NCBI RefSeq assembly: GCF_000472925.1
Contig: NZ_AXAS01000009.1
Coordinates: 124,001-188,000, forward strand
Direction: 5' to 3'
Source of the DNA: Bradyrhizobium sp. Ec3.3
GTDB taxonomy: Bacteria; Pseudomonadota; Alphaproteobacteria; Rhizobiales; Xanthobacteraceae
Length of the DNA stretch: 64,000 bases
Positions 1-8,164 of this stretch are shown piece by piece. Position 1 is the first letter of the stretch, and each line of letters opens with the position of its first letter. The notes below the pieces were generated by a model. The model was not told where the DNA came from. It worked only from the letters and a program-made list of their open reading frames with translations, and searched no databases. A program made the position numbers and the translations under genes.

Positions 1-369
1 GAGCGCGGCGCGGATCTGGAGCACGTTGGCGGTGTCCATGATGTCCTGGGTGGTCGCGCCCCAATGGACGTAACGGCCGGCCTCGCCGGCGGCCTCGGAG
101 AGCTGATGCACCAGCGGCAGGATTGGATAGCCGACGATCTCGGTCTCGTGGCGGAGCTTGTCGAAGTCGAGCTTGATGCTGCGGGAGGCAGCATCGATCG
201 CGGCCGCGGCATCCTTCGGCACGACGCCGGCACGGGCCTGGGCACGGGCGAGCGCAGCCTCGGCTTCCAGATAGCGGCCGACCAGCGCTTCATCCGAAAA
301 CACCGCGCGCATCTCGGCGGTGCCAAACATGTCGCGGAACAGCGTGGAATCGAAGACGGTGCTCGCCAT
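1..369 (-). CDS. PcaB-like 3-carboxy-cis,cis-muconate cycloisomerase / adenylosuccinate lyase-family protein (partial, N-terminus)
   Basis: The minus-strand frame is open from an ATG at 367-369 to the window edge, giving the first 123 residues. It begins MASTVFDSTLFRDMFGTAEM and later reads GRYVHWGATTQDIMDT, which is the conserved 'H-x-GATTQD' segment of the fumarase/aspartase superfamily. In PcaB and its relatives this segment carries active-site residues. The opening with 'LFRDMFGT..MR.VFSDE' fits PcaB better than PurB. PcaB catalyses the lactonising step of the protocatechuate branch of the beta-ketoadipate pathway. The gene is divergent from a dienelactone hydrolase gene, which fits aromatic-acid breakdown. 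The C-terminal two thirds lie outside the window, so the exact substrate is inferred. Confidence 0.8.
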   Translation of the reverse strand, partial: MASTVFDSTLFRDMFGTAEMRAVFSDEALVGRYLEAEAALARAQARAGVVPKDAAAAIDAASRSIKLDFDKLRHETEIVGYPILPLVHQLSEAAGEAGRYVHWGATTQDIMDTANVLQIRAAL

Positions 370-382
370 GGGTTTCCTTCAT

Positions 383-414
383 TATGTTCGTGCATGAACG
401 TATGCATCAACATA
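383..414. promoter_or_regulatory. Candidate operator: 32-bp interrupted inverted repeat
   Basis: Two 13-nt arms, 383-395 (TATGTTCGTGCAT) and 402-414 (ATGCATCAACATA), match as an inverted repeat at 11 of 13 positions around a 6-nt spacer. The element starts 13 bp upstream of the pcaB-like ATG and lies in the gap between the two divergent genes. That is a normal place for a transcription factor site controlling the lyase gene and perhaps the hydrolase gene. The regulator is not in the window. Confidence 0.5.
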
Positions 415-498
415 GTGGCATCAAGCGAAACGAGCGACAATCAGAGGTTGCCTAGATGCAATCCGTATGGTCAGGTTTGTTCTACGAGGAGCATCAGG

Positions 499-1227
499 AT
501 GAAAAAGACCGTTCTTGGCTATCGCGATCGCGCATCCGAGCTTCAGGGCATTCTCGTTACCGATGAGTCCGCCGCCAGCCGTCGTCCTGGCGTGGTACTG
601 TTCCCCGACGCGCGCGGCATCGGCACGCATGCGATCGCGCGCGCCGAGCAACTGACCGCGCTTGGCTTTGTCGTGCTGGTGGGCGATCTCTATGGTGGCG
701 GCAGGACGGCGCCGGACGTGCCGCAGGCGATCGAGCTGATGAACGGCCTGCGCGCCGATACCGCGCGCTGGCGCGAGCGGGCAGAGGCGGCACGGCTGGC
801 GCTCGCCGGGCACAACACTGTCGACGCCACAAGGCTCGCGGCGATCGGTTATTGCTTCGGCGGCGGCACAGCACTGGAGCTGGCGCGGACCGGCGCCGAT
901 CTTGCGGCCGTCGTCAGCTTTCATGGCGGTTTCCCCAGCGAGCGGCCGGAGGATGCCGCGAACATCAAGGCGAGAGTCCTGGTGTGTCACGGGGCCGCGG
1001 ACGCGCTGGTCTCGCTGACGCAGCTTGCGAATTTTGCGCGCGAAATGCGCACGACCAACGTCGACTGGCAGGCTCATGTCTATGGCGGCGCGGCCCATGG
1101 CTTCACCAATCCCGAGCTCATTGGTGAAAGCGTGCCGAACCACGCCTATCATGCCGACGCGGATCGCCGCTCCTGGGCCGCGATGCTCGACCTGTTCGAA
1201 GACGCCTTTGCAACGGCGATGCGTTGA
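499..1227 (+). CDS. Dienelactone hydrolase family protein
   Basis: 242 aa alpha/beta hydrolase. The nucleophile is Cys119 in the elbow GYCFGG, as in the dienelactone hydrolase family, rather than the serine of ordinary esterases. An acidic residue in the segment CHGAADALV (about residue 172) and the late histidine in GGAAHGF (about 204) complete the expected triad. The ATG at 499 is chosen because GAGGA lies just upstream at 486-490 and the protein then starts at the domain. The frame is open further upstream only because it runs antisense through the pcaB-like gene. The next gene starts 20 bp downstream, so this gene probably heads a three-gene operon with the acetyltransferase and lactonase. 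The natural substrate is not shown by the sequence. Confidence 0.88.
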   Translation: MKKTVLGYRDRASELQGILVTDESAASRRPGVVLFPDARGIGTHAIARAEQLTALGFVVLVGDLYGGGRTAPDVPQAIELMNGLRADTARWRERAEAARLALAGHNTVDATRLAAIGYCFGGGTALELARTGADLAAVVSFHGGFPSERPEDAANIKARVLVCHGAADALVSLTQLANFAREMRTTNVDWQAHVYGGAAHGFTNPELIGESVPNHAYHADADRRSWAAMLDLFEDAFATAMR

Positions 1228-1246
1228 ATTGGAGGCGAAGCAGGAC

Positions 1247-1771
1247 ATGCCTTCAGCTGACCACAACACTGCCGCCGTCAGACTGCTCACGCCGGCGGAC
1301 GCGGCGAGTTATCGACAGATCAGGCTGGAGGCGCTCGAAGCGCATCCAGGGGCCTACTCCAGCGTGTTTGTGCGCGAGAGAGACATGGCGCTTTCCTGGT
1401 TCGAGGAGCGCCTCGAAGCCTCTGACGTTTTTGGCGCCTTCATCGAACAGGAGTTGTGCGGCGTCGCCGGCTTTCGCCGGCAAGACGGGACGAAGACCGT
1501 GCACAAGGCGATGCTCTGGGGCATGTATGTGCGGCCAGCGGCGCGCCGCTTCGGTGTGGGACGTCGCCTCGTCGACGCCGTCGTGGCGCATGCGGCGCAA
1601 CGGGTCGAACAGCTTCAATTGTCCGTCGTCAGCGACAACGAACCCGCCTTGCGTCTTTATGCCAGTGCCGGGTTCGTCGAATACGGCCGCGAACCGAAGG
1701 CGCTCAAGCAGGACGGCCGATATTTCGATGAGATCTTGATGAAGCTGTTTCTGGACGGGAGCAGCGGATGA
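1247..1771 (+). CDS. GNAT family N-acetyltransferase
   Basis: 174 aa single-domain acetyltransferase. The acetyl-CoA loop is visible as RRFGVGRRLVD (the R/Q-x-x-G-x-G/A pattern) around residue 100, preceded by the beta-4 strand MLWGMYVRP. The C-terminal NEPALRLYASAGFVEYGRE is the typical strand and helix after the cofactor loop. The ATG at 1247 follows GGAGG at 1231-1235. Its stop codon overlaps the ATG of the following lactonase gene in an ATGA arrangement, so the two are translationally coupled. The acceptor substrate cannot be deduced. Confidence 0.85.
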   Translation: MPSADHNTAAVRLLTPADAASYRQIRLEALEAHPGAYSSVFVRERDMALSWFEERLEASDVFGAFIEQELCGVAGFRRQDGTKTVHKAMLWGMYVRPAARRFGVGRRLVDAVVAHAAQRVEQLQLSVVSDNEPALRLYASAGFVEYGREPKALKQDGRYFDEILMKLFLDGSSG

Positions 1772-2619
1772 ATGAACCGCAACCAAGAACCCTGCTCGAC
1801 GGCGGCAAGTATTTCGAGGCCCCGCGCTGGCATGCGGGGCGGCTCTGGTTCGTCGACTGCATGGCGCGCACCTTGCTCAGCATCGGCCCATCGGGCGACC
1901 GCACGGAACATGCCACCTTCGCCGACGACGTGCCTTGCGGCACGGGAGTTCTGCCTGATGGCAGGCTGGTGGTGCTGACCATGTTCCGCAAGCGCCTCCT
2001 GACATATGCAGACGGCGAGCTTTCGCTCTATGCCGATCTATCAGGCATCGCCACCGGCACGATCGACGACATGATCGTCGACGGACTCGGACGCGCCTAT
2101 GTCGGTGATCTCGGCTTCAATCTTCCGCCGCCGCCCGGCCGCGGCGCCGATGGGCGCATCATCTTGGTGACGCCGGATGGCCAGGGGCGCGTCGTCGCCG
2201 AAGGGTTGCGCTTTCCCAACGGCATCGCGATCTCGGCCGGTCATGACAGGCTCGTCGTCGCCGAGATGGACGGCGAATGTCTCGCCGACTACGAGATCGC
2301 ACGCGATGGCAGCCTGCTTCTCCGCCGCCACCTGGCTTGCGGGAAGGAACCGGACGGCATCTGCCTCGATCGCGACGGCGCCGTCTGGGTCGCGTCTTAT
2401 GGCGAAGACGCCTTCATCCGGATCGATCGCGATGGACGCGAGCGGCAGCGCATCAACGTCCCCGGACGCCGCGGCATTGCATGCGCGCTCGGCGGCGCCG
2501 ATCGCAGAACGCTGTTCTGCATCAGTGCGGAGACATCGCCGGAGGAGCTGAGGCAAGGGAAGTCGTCCGCGCGGATCGACGCTGTCGAGGTAGAGACACC
2601 CGGCTCGGGTTATCCCTGA
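1768..2619 (+). CDS. SMP-30/gluconolactonase/LRE family protein
   Basis: 283 aa six-bladed beta-propeller lactonase-type protein. The N-terminal LLDGGKYFEAPRWHAGRLWF carries the glutamate (in 'FEAPRW') that binds the divalent metal in SMP-30 and gluconolactonases. FPNGIAIS and PDGICLDRDGAVWVASY are the later Asn and Asp ligand segments. The family hydrolyses sugar or aromatic lactones. It overlaps the upstream acetyltransferase by 4 bp and completes the short operon with the dienelactone hydrolase. A lactonase beside a dienelactone hydrolase fits carbohydrate or aromatic lactone turnover, but that is inference. A second, non-adjacent paralogue lies at 47792-48718. Confidence 0.87.
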   Translation: MNEPQPRTLLDGGKYFEAPRWHAGRLWFVDCMARTLLSIGPSGDRTEHATFADDVPCGTGVLPDGRLVVLTMFRKRLLTYADGELSLYADLSGIATGTIDDMIVDGLGRAYVGDLGFNLPPPPGRGADGRIILVTPDGQGRVVAEGLRFPNGIAISAGHDRLVVAEMDGECLADYEIARDGSLLLRRHLACGKEPDGICLDRDGAVWVASYGEDAFIRIDRDGRERQRINVPGRRGIACALGGADRRTLFCISAETSPEELRQGKSSARIDAVEVETPGSGYP

Positions 2620-2697
2620 GCCGCCACATTCATCGGCGCCGCCAACAGGCCGCGTCCAAGCCACACTCGAGCTCCATGCCCAGCTGCACCAAACAGG

Positions 2698-3093
2698 CTA
2701 CCTGATCACCTCCCAGAAGATCACGACCTCCGCCACGAAGGCGAGCGTGAACAGGATGGTTCGCACATAGGGAACGCCGGCCAAGTAGACGACGGCGTGG
2801 GCAAGCCGCAGATAGAAGAAGCTTGCGGCGCAGAACGCGGTCGTCGCATTGGCCTGGCCCGCAAGTTGCGCGACGATGACCAATGCTGCAAACGGCGCGA
2901 ACACCTCGATCGCGTTCAGGTGGGCGCGGTTGGCGCGCTGGCCCCATGCGGGCACCGGCCGCGGCAGAGCGGGATCGGCATAGTTCTTCGGCTCGAGCGG
3001 GCCGTTGGTCCTGACCTGGCAGACGATATAGGGAATCCACAAAGCGGCGGTCAGCATCGCCGTCACGGCCAGATATTTGAGGTCGGTCGTCAT
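2698..3093 (-). CDS. MAPEG family membrane protein
   Basis: 131 aa protein with four predicted membrane helices (about residues 5-25, 58-80, 82-102 and 108-128), the size and topology of MAPEG proteins (microsomal glutathione transferase/eicosanoid type). The segment RANRAHLNAIEVFAPFAALV corresponds to the conserved 'R-A-x-x-N-x-x-E' signature of helix 2, where arginine and glutamate contact glutathione. It is convergent with the upstream lactonase operon. Enzymatic activity of bacterial members is mostly unproven, so the name is a family assignment only. Confidence 0.88.
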   Translation of the reverse strand: MTTDLKYLAVTAMLTAALWIPYIVCQVRTNGPLEPKNYADPALPRPVPAWGQRANRAHLNAIEVFAPFAALVIVAQLAGQANATTAFCAASFFYLRLAHAVVYLAGVPYVRTILFTLAFVAEVVIFWEVIR

Positions 3094-3326
3094 CTGCGCC
3101 TCCCGGAATGGATGCCTCCGGTCGCTGGATGCGGCCGGTCGGCCCTATCCAGACGTACGGGGCGGCGCCGGATCGACACCGCGGGCGGCTTTTCTTGATC
3201 ACTGGATCGTGCGCAAAGGTGAGGTCGATCCGGCCGCCACGGTGCATCTCCGCCCGGTTTCGGCCACTCTGGCGCCGCGTTCCCCCGCCCTGTAGACTCG
3301 CAAGCCGGGGCCGGTTCGGGGGATTA

Positions 3327-4895
3327 ATGCGTCTGACGTTGAACTTGAAGACTATTCTGATCGCGATCGCGGTGATCGCGGTGTCGTTTTTCGTGAGCCT
3401 GAAGGCCATGGACTGGTTGTCGCCGCGCGGCGCAGGGACAGCGCCCGCCGTCACTCCATTGCCGCCACTGCCGCCGGTCTCGAAAAGCTCGATCGTGGTG
3501 GCGCCCGTTGCAATCGCGCTGTCGGCGATCCGCGAAGCCGCCGACAAGAGCGCGGCCCGTAATTTCACTGGCAAGGCCGACAATCCGATCTCGCAGATCC
3601 TGCAGAACGCCGATATCGGCTGGACCGCCTCGCGGGGGCCGATTGCCGCGAGCGGCGACAAGGACGCGCTGACGCTGTCGACGCCCCTGACCGGAAAGCT
3701 CAACGTCACGGGATCGCTGTCCTCGAAAGCGACCGGCGCGCTCGGCGAGGCGCTCGGCAGCGTGCTCGGCAACAACGCCGCCAAGCAGATCGGCGCTGTC
3801 AACATCAAGAACCTGAATGCCAGTGCCGAGATCAAGGGCAACGTGGTCATCACCTCACGCCCGAAACTCGCTGCCAACTGGCACCTCGAGCCAAATCTCG
3901 GCGCGCAGGTCAATCTCGGCGACACCAACCTCTCGGTCGCCGGCGCGAAGGTCAACGTGCCGGCGCAGATCAAGCCGCTGATCGACAAGACCGTCAACGA
4001 TCAGCTCAACGTGGTCGCTGAACGCATCCGCAACGATTCGAGCCTGCGCGACAATGCGAAAGCGCAATGGATCAAGGCCTGCCGCTCGATGCCGCTGCAA
4101 GGCTCGGGATCCTCAGCCGCATTGCCGCCGCTCTGGCTGGAGATGAAGCCGATCCGCGCGATCGCAGCGCAGCCGCGCGTCGATGCGCAGGCCGTGACGC
4201 TGCTGCTCGGCATCGAAGCCGAAACCCGCGTCACCACGAGCCAGACCAAGCCCGAGTGCCCGTTCCCCGAAAAGATCTCGATTGTGCCGCCGACCGGCAC
4301 CGGCGTGAACATCGGCGTGCCGATCGATGTGCCCTTCACCGAGATCAACAAGCTCATCGCAGCTCAGATGGTCGGCCATATCTATCCGGAAGACGGATCG
4401 GGTCCGGCCGACGTTACCGTGAAGAGCGTCAACGTTATCCCCTCGGGCGACCGGCTCCTGATTTCGCTTCTGGTGCGCGCCAAGGAGAAGAAGAGCTGGT
4501 TCGGGCTGGGCGCCGAGGCAACCGTGCACATCTGGGGGCGACCGATGCTCGACCAGGCGCAGCAGACGCTGCGGCTCGCCGACATCCAGCTCGCGGTGGA
4601 GTCCGAGGCTGCATTCGGGCTTCTTGGTGCCGCGGCGCGCGCCGTGGTGCCGCATTTGCAGCAGGCGCTGGTGCAGAAGGCGACGCTCGACCTGAAGCCG
4701 ATCGCCGCCAATGCGCGCGACAAGATAGCGGCCGCGATCGCCGACTACCAGAAGACCGAGGACGGCCTGCGCGTCGAGGCCAATATCGACAGCCTGACGC
4801 TCGCCGACATCGCCTTCGATTCCAAGACACTCCGCATCATCGCGGAGGCCGGCGGCTCGCTGAACGTGTACGTGACGAAGCTGCAGGGAATGTAG
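3327..4895 (+). CDS. DUF4403 family membrane-anchored protein
   Basis: 522 aa. The ATG at 3327 opens directly onto an N-terminal membrane anchor (residues about 8-28, TILIAIAVIAVSFFVSL), followed by a proline-rich linker and a long periplasmic region. The segments on NITGSL-like lipid-transfer strands, LPPLWLEMKPIRAIAAQP and GVNIGVPIDVPFTEINKLIA resemble DUF4403 proteins, which are thought to be bacterial TULIP/BPI-like lipid-binding domains. The frame remains open upstream but that stretch is intergenic and lacks a hydrophobic start. No partner genes are adjacent, and the gene is followed by a REP-type repeat. Function unknown; a role in the envelope is inferred from anchor and fold. Confidence 0.75.
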   Translation: MRLTLNLKTILIAIAVIAVSFFVSLKAMDWLSPRGAGTAPAVTPLPPLPPVSKSSIVVAPVAIALSAIREAADKSAARNFTGKADNPISQILQNADIGWTASRGPIAASGDKDALTLSTPLTGKLNVTGSLSSKATGALGEALGSVLGNNAAKQIGAVNIKNLNASAEIKGNVVITSRPKLAANWHLEPNLGAQVNLGDTNLSVAGAKVNVPAQIKPLIDKTVNDQLNVVAERIRNDSSLRDNAKAQWIKACRSMPLQGSGSSAALPPLWLEMKPIRAIAAQPRVDAQAVTLLLGIEAETRVTTSQTKPECPFPEKISIVPPTGTGVNIGVPIDVPFTEINKLIAAQMVGHIYPEDGSGPADVTVKSVNVIPSGDRLLISLLVRAKEKKSWFGLGAEATVHIWGRPMLDQAQQTLRLADIQLAVESEAAFGLLGAAARAVVPHLQQALVQKATLDLKPIAANARDKIAAAIADYQKTEDGLRVEANIDSLTLADIAFDSKTLRIIAEAGGSLNVYVTKLQGM

Positions 4896-4907
4896 GTCTC
4901 TCCTACT

Positions 4908-5050
4908 CCCTCTCCCCGTTCTTACGGGGAGAGGGTTGGGGTGAGGGGCCGCTTCCACGCAAACGGAGGCAGATGGACTCGCGGAGAGTCCCCCTCACCC
5001 GCATCGCATCTTCGATGCGATGCGGCCTCGCCCCGCAAGCGGGGAGAGGC
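4908..5050. repeat. Composite palindromic repeat, copy 1
   Basis: About 143 bp built from an outer hairpin CTCTCCCCGTTCTTACGGGG, a central GC-rich dyad and a terminal CCCCGCAAGCGGGG hairpin. A second copy of the same order and orientation is at 6402-6545, and a truncated version is near 19858-19890. It contains no open reading frame and looks like a REP/BIME-type element. The two full copies flank the binding-protein gene at 5180-6391 as direct repeats. Confidence 0.75.
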
Positions 5051-5179
5051 GAAGGAACAGCGCCAGCCCCTTCCCTTTTTGCATTCCGCTATGACGGGGA
5101 GCGCTTAGCTGCGGCCGCTGATTGCCGCTAGAACGGCTCCTGTAACCAAACCCAAAGAAACAACACAGGGAGAACAACC

Positions 5180-6391
5180 ATGCACAAACTGTTTGCCGCC
5201 GTCGCGGCGTCCTTCGCCCTTGCGGCCAGCGGCGGCGCAGCGCAGGCGCAGATTTCCGACGACGTCATCAAGATCGGCGTGCTCACGGACATGTCGAGCC
5301 TCTATGCGGATGCCACCGGCAAGGGCTCGCTCGCCGCGGTGCAGATGGCGGTCGCCGATTATGGCGGCAAGGTCGCCGGCAAGCCGGTCGAGGTCGTCGC
5401 CGCCGACCACCAGAACAAGCCCGACGTCGGCGTCAACATCGCGCGCAACTGGTACGACAACGAGAAGGTCGACGCGATCTTCGACGTACCCACCTCCTCG
5501 GTGGCGCTGCCGATCTCGGCGCTGACGCGCGAGAAGAACAAGATCAACATCAATTCCGGCGGCGGCTCCTCCGACATCACCGGCGCCCAATGCTCGCCCA
5601 ACACCGTGCACTGGACCTACGACACCTATGCGCTGTCGAACGTCGCGGGCAAGGCGATGGTGAAGCGCGGCGAGGACACCTGGTTCTTCGTCACCGCCGA
5701 CTACGCCTTCGGCCAGGCGCTGGAGCGCGACGCCGCCAACGTCGTCAAGGAAAGCGGCGGCAAGGTGCTCGGCGACGTCCGCCATCCGCTCAACTCCTCC
5801 GACTTCTCCTCCTTCCTGCTCCAGGCCCAGGCCTCCAAGGCCAAGGTTGTGGCGCTGGCCAATGCCGGCGGCGACACCACCAATGCGCTGAAGCAGGCCT
5901 CCGAGTTCGGCCTCACGCAAGGCGGGCAGAAGATGATCGCGCTGTTGCAGGAGATCACCGACACGCGCTCGCTCGGCATCAAGGCCACGCAGGGCCTGAT
6001 CGTCACCGATGCTTTCTATTGGGACATGAACGATGAGACACGCGCCTTCTCAAAACGCTTCAACGACAAGGTCGGGCACATGCCGACCATGATCCAGGCC
6101 GGGCTCTATTCGGCGACCATGCACTATCTGAAGGCGATCGAGGCCATCAAGACCGACGAGGCACCGAAGGTGATGGAGCAGATGCGCGCCACCCCGGTCA
6201 ACGACTTCTTCGCCAAGGGCGGCAAGATCCGCATCGACGGCCGCATGGTGCACGACATGTATCTGTTCGAGGTCAAGAAGCCCGAGGAGTCCAAGGGCGA
6301 GTGGGACCTCTACAAGCTGATCGCCACCGTGCCGGGCGACGAAGCATTCCGTCCGCTCGAGAAGGGCGGCTGCCCGCTCGTGGGGCATTGA
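5180..6391 (+). CDS. ABC transporter substrate-binding protein (branched-chain amino acid/amide type)
   Basis: 403 aa periplasmic binding protein of the Peripla_BP_6 (LivJ/AmiC-like) fold. A Sec signal peptide (MHKLFAAVAASFALAASGGA, cleavage near AQAQ) precedes IKIGVLTDMSSLYADATGKG, the usual first strand and ligand-binding loop of this family. The ATG at 5180 follows AGGGAGAAC. No permease or ATPase gene lies next to it, so it is an orphan receptor whose transporter is encoded elsewhere. Expanded sets of such proteins are typical of Bradyrhizobium. Substrate cannot be read from the sequence; amides, amino acids and aromatic acids are all known for the family. It is bounded on both sides by copies of the same repeat and ends in its own terminator. 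Confidence 0.92.
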   Translation: MHKLFAAVAASFALAASGGAAQAQISDDVIKIGVLTDMSSLYADATGKGSLAAVQMAVADYGGKVAGKPVEVVAADHQNKPDVGVNIARNWYDNEKVDAIFDVPTSSVALPISALTREKNKININSGGGSSDITGAQCSPNTVHWTYDTYALSNVAGKAMVKRGEDTWFFVTADYAFGQALERDAANVVKESGGKVLGDVRHPLNSSDFSSFLLQAQASKAKVVALANAGGDTTNALKQASEFGLTQGGQKMIALLQEITDTRSLGIKATQGLIVTDAFYWDMNDETRAFSKRFNDKVGHMPTMIQAGLYSATMHYLKAIEAIKTDEAPKVMEQMRATPVNDFFAKGGKIRIDGRMVHDMYLFEVKKPEESKGEWDLYKLIATVPGDEAFRPLEKGGCPLVGH

Positions 6392-6401
6392 GTTGCCTTC
6401 T

Positions 6402-6545
6402 CCCTCTCCCCGTTCTTACGGGGAGAGGGCTGGGGTGAGGGGCTCTATCCACGAGCACGGTGAGGGCTGGACTCCTGGGGAATCCCCCTCACCCGGATCG
6501 CATCTTGCGATGCGATCCGACCTCTCCCCGCAAGCGGGGCGAGGT
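6402..6545. repeat. Composite palindromic repeat, copy 2
   Basis: Same orientation and module order as 4908-5050: CTCTCCCCGTTCTTACGGGG hairpin, central dyad around CGCATCTTGCGATGCG, and CCCCGCAAGCGGGG at the end. The two copies differ at scattered bases, mainly in the non-stem parts. It lies immediately downstream of the binding-protein gene. Confidence 0.75.
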
Positions 6546-6560
6546 AAAGAAAAACACGAC

Positions 6561-6593
6561 AACGCGCCCGGACAAACCGGGCGCGTTGCGTTT
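6561..6593 (+). terminator. Rho-independent terminator of the binding-protein gene
   Basis: Perfect 11-bp stem AACGCGCCCGG / CCGGGCGCGTT with a 5-nt loop (ACAAA), then GCGTTT. It is positioned between the convergent binding-protein and PRC-barrel genes. The uridine run is short, so efficiency is uncertain. Confidence 0.65.
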
Positions 6594-6612
6594 GAAAGTC
6601 AGCTGAGCCGCA

Positions 6613-7155
6613 TTACTCGGAGTACTTGAACTCCGGCATCTTCTTCAGCTCGTCCTTGGTCGCGTTGAACATGGCGTGGTCCGGGTACCACTTCGACCCC
6701 AATGACGTCGGGGCAGCTGGCGCGGTGCTTGGCGCAGCGCCTGTGGTCGTGGTCGAACCGGGGCGTCCGGCCGGGTTTGCGCCAGGCGGGCTCGTGTTGC
6801 TTGCGGTGCCATAGGACACCGGCTCGGTCGAGAACTTCACCTTGTCGAACGGCACCGCGACGAGGTGCTCGCCCATGCCGAGAAAGCCGCCGACGCCGAG
6901 CACGACGAGCTTGATGTTGCCGCTCTTGTCCATCAACAGATCGCTGATCGAGCCGACGCTCTCATTGGCGTCGTTGTAGACCTTCAAGCCCACCACTTTC
7001 GACGCGCGCCAGTCACCCGAGGCCGACGTCGTTGCCGTCGACGTGGCGGCCGCGTTCGGTGCCTTGTCGGTCGTGGTCGTCGGATTCTGAGCGAACGCGA
7101 CAGTTACAAGCAACGCGGAACCGGCAAGGCCGGCCGCGATCGATTTCATCAACAT
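6613..7155 (-). CDS. Secreted PRC-barrel domain protein
   Basis: 180 aa. The ATG at 7155 is preferred over the upstream extension because GGAGAGG lies just before it and it begins a clean signal peptide (MLMKSIAAGLAGSALLVTVA, cleavage after AFA). After a Thr/Ala-rich linker, DWRASKVVGLKVYNDANESV and IKLVVLGVGGFLGMGEHLVA form a PRC-barrel, the small beta-barrel also found in photosynthetic reaction centre H subunit and RimM. A Pro/Thr-rich linker and the tail SLGSKWYPDHAMFNATKDEL follow. Secreted PRC-barrel proteins are common in Rhizobiales, but their role is unknown; envelope or stress functions have been suggested. The gene is monocistronic. Confidence 0.82.
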   Translation of the reverse strand: MLMKSIAAGLAGSALLVTVAFAQNPTTTTDKAPNAAATSTATTSASGDWRASKVVGLKVYNDANESVGSISDLLMDKSGNIKLVVLGVGGFLGMGEHLVAVPFDKVKFSTEPVSYGTASNTSPPGANPAGRPGSTTTTGAAPSTAPAAPTSLGSKWYPDHAMFNATKDELKKMPEFKYSE

Positions 7156-7389
7156 GATGTCCTCTCCTTCATCGAAAACTTGTGTGGAGAAAACCGCGCA
7201 CGTCGTCCGACAGTTCCAAACCTGCGGCAATTTCGTCGCGCGTTTCGCGCGCGTTGCATCGCGAAGCGAGTTCCGCAGCGAAGAGATTTTGAATCGAACG
7301 CGAAGGCCACGCACAGTTCCCCGCCGACTCGTCACGCGCCCTGGGAGACGCGTGAGAGACGACGGGGACTGCGCCGACCTGCGTCGCGG

Positions 7390-7983
7390 TCAGGTCTTGT
7401 AGTCGATGAGCAGCGCGGAGATCTGCGAGCTGCTCGACGAACTGTTTGCATTTCCGGAAGCGCCGTAGGACGACGTCGACGACGACATCGATTGCTGGAG
7501 CGCCTGCAGGAATTGCTGGAGGATCTCTGCAGTGGTCGTGCTGTCGCTCGAGGTGCTGCTGGTCGAATCCGTCGAGGAGCTGGACGAGGTGGAGGAGCTG
7601 TCGTCCGGCGGCGGCGGGCCGGGCGGCGGTCCGCCCGCGCCTCCCGGACCACCAGCGCCGCCCGGGCCGTTGGCGAAGGCGGACTGGAACACGCCCTTCA
7701 GCTCGGTGGCCTGGTCGGAGGTCAGCGTGCCGTTCGAGACTTCATTGGCTATGAGGTCGTCGATCTTCGACTTCATGTCCTCTGGCGAGGATGAGGTGCC
7801 GCTGGACGCATCGCTCGAGCGGCTCTGCTGGATCGCCGAATCGATATCGGTGAGCGCGGTCGAGAGCGCGGATTGATCCGACGAGGAGATCGTGCCGGCC
7901 GAGACCTCCGACTGCAATTCCTGCTGCAAGCGCTGCAGCGGCGACTGATAGGTGCCGGCGGAGGCCGCCGAGATCGAAGTCAT
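7390..7983 (-). CDS. Hypothetical Ser/Thr-rich protein with a duplicated EF-hand-like N-terminal segment
   Basis: 197 aa from the ATG at 7983, which is preceded by GGAG. I do not recognise a named family. The first 100 residues contain two related motifs, SAGTISSSDQSALSTAL and SNGTLTSDQATELKGVF, suggesting an internal duplication of a helix-turn-helix-like pair. A Gly/Pro block and then about 40 residues of almost pure Ser/Thr/Asp follow, and the tail is ALLIDYKT. There is no signal peptide. The gene is divergent from the response-regulator gene, with about 180 bp between them. The low-complexity part makes homology searches unreliable. Confidence 0.7.
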   Translation of the reverse strand: MTSISAASAGTYQSPLQRLQQELQSEVSAGTISSSDQSALSTALTDIDSAIQQSRSSDASSGTSSSPEDMKSKIDDLIANEVSNGTLTSDQATELKGVFQSAFANGPGGAGGPGGAGGPPPGPPPPDDSSSTSSSSSTDSTSSTSSDSTTTAEILQQFLQALQQSMSSSTSSYGASGNANSSSSSSQISALLIDYKT

Positions 7984-8164
7984 GATGGCTCCGTGGGTTT
8001 TGCGGGGTTCCTTAACTGACGGCGTCACGGTATGGTTAACGGACTTAACGAGACCTTGCCGTCACCCCTTCAGGACGTTACCGGACGTTGCGGAAAGCGC
8101 CTTCAGAAACATCCGGAAACAAAAAACTTCGCCCTTCAAACCGAATCTCCGACAAACAGAGCAC

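Noticed and set aside
64..498. N-terminal extension of the dienelactone hydrolase frame
   Set aside because: This part lies antisense to the pcaB-like gene and upstream of a good ribosome site and ATG at 499.
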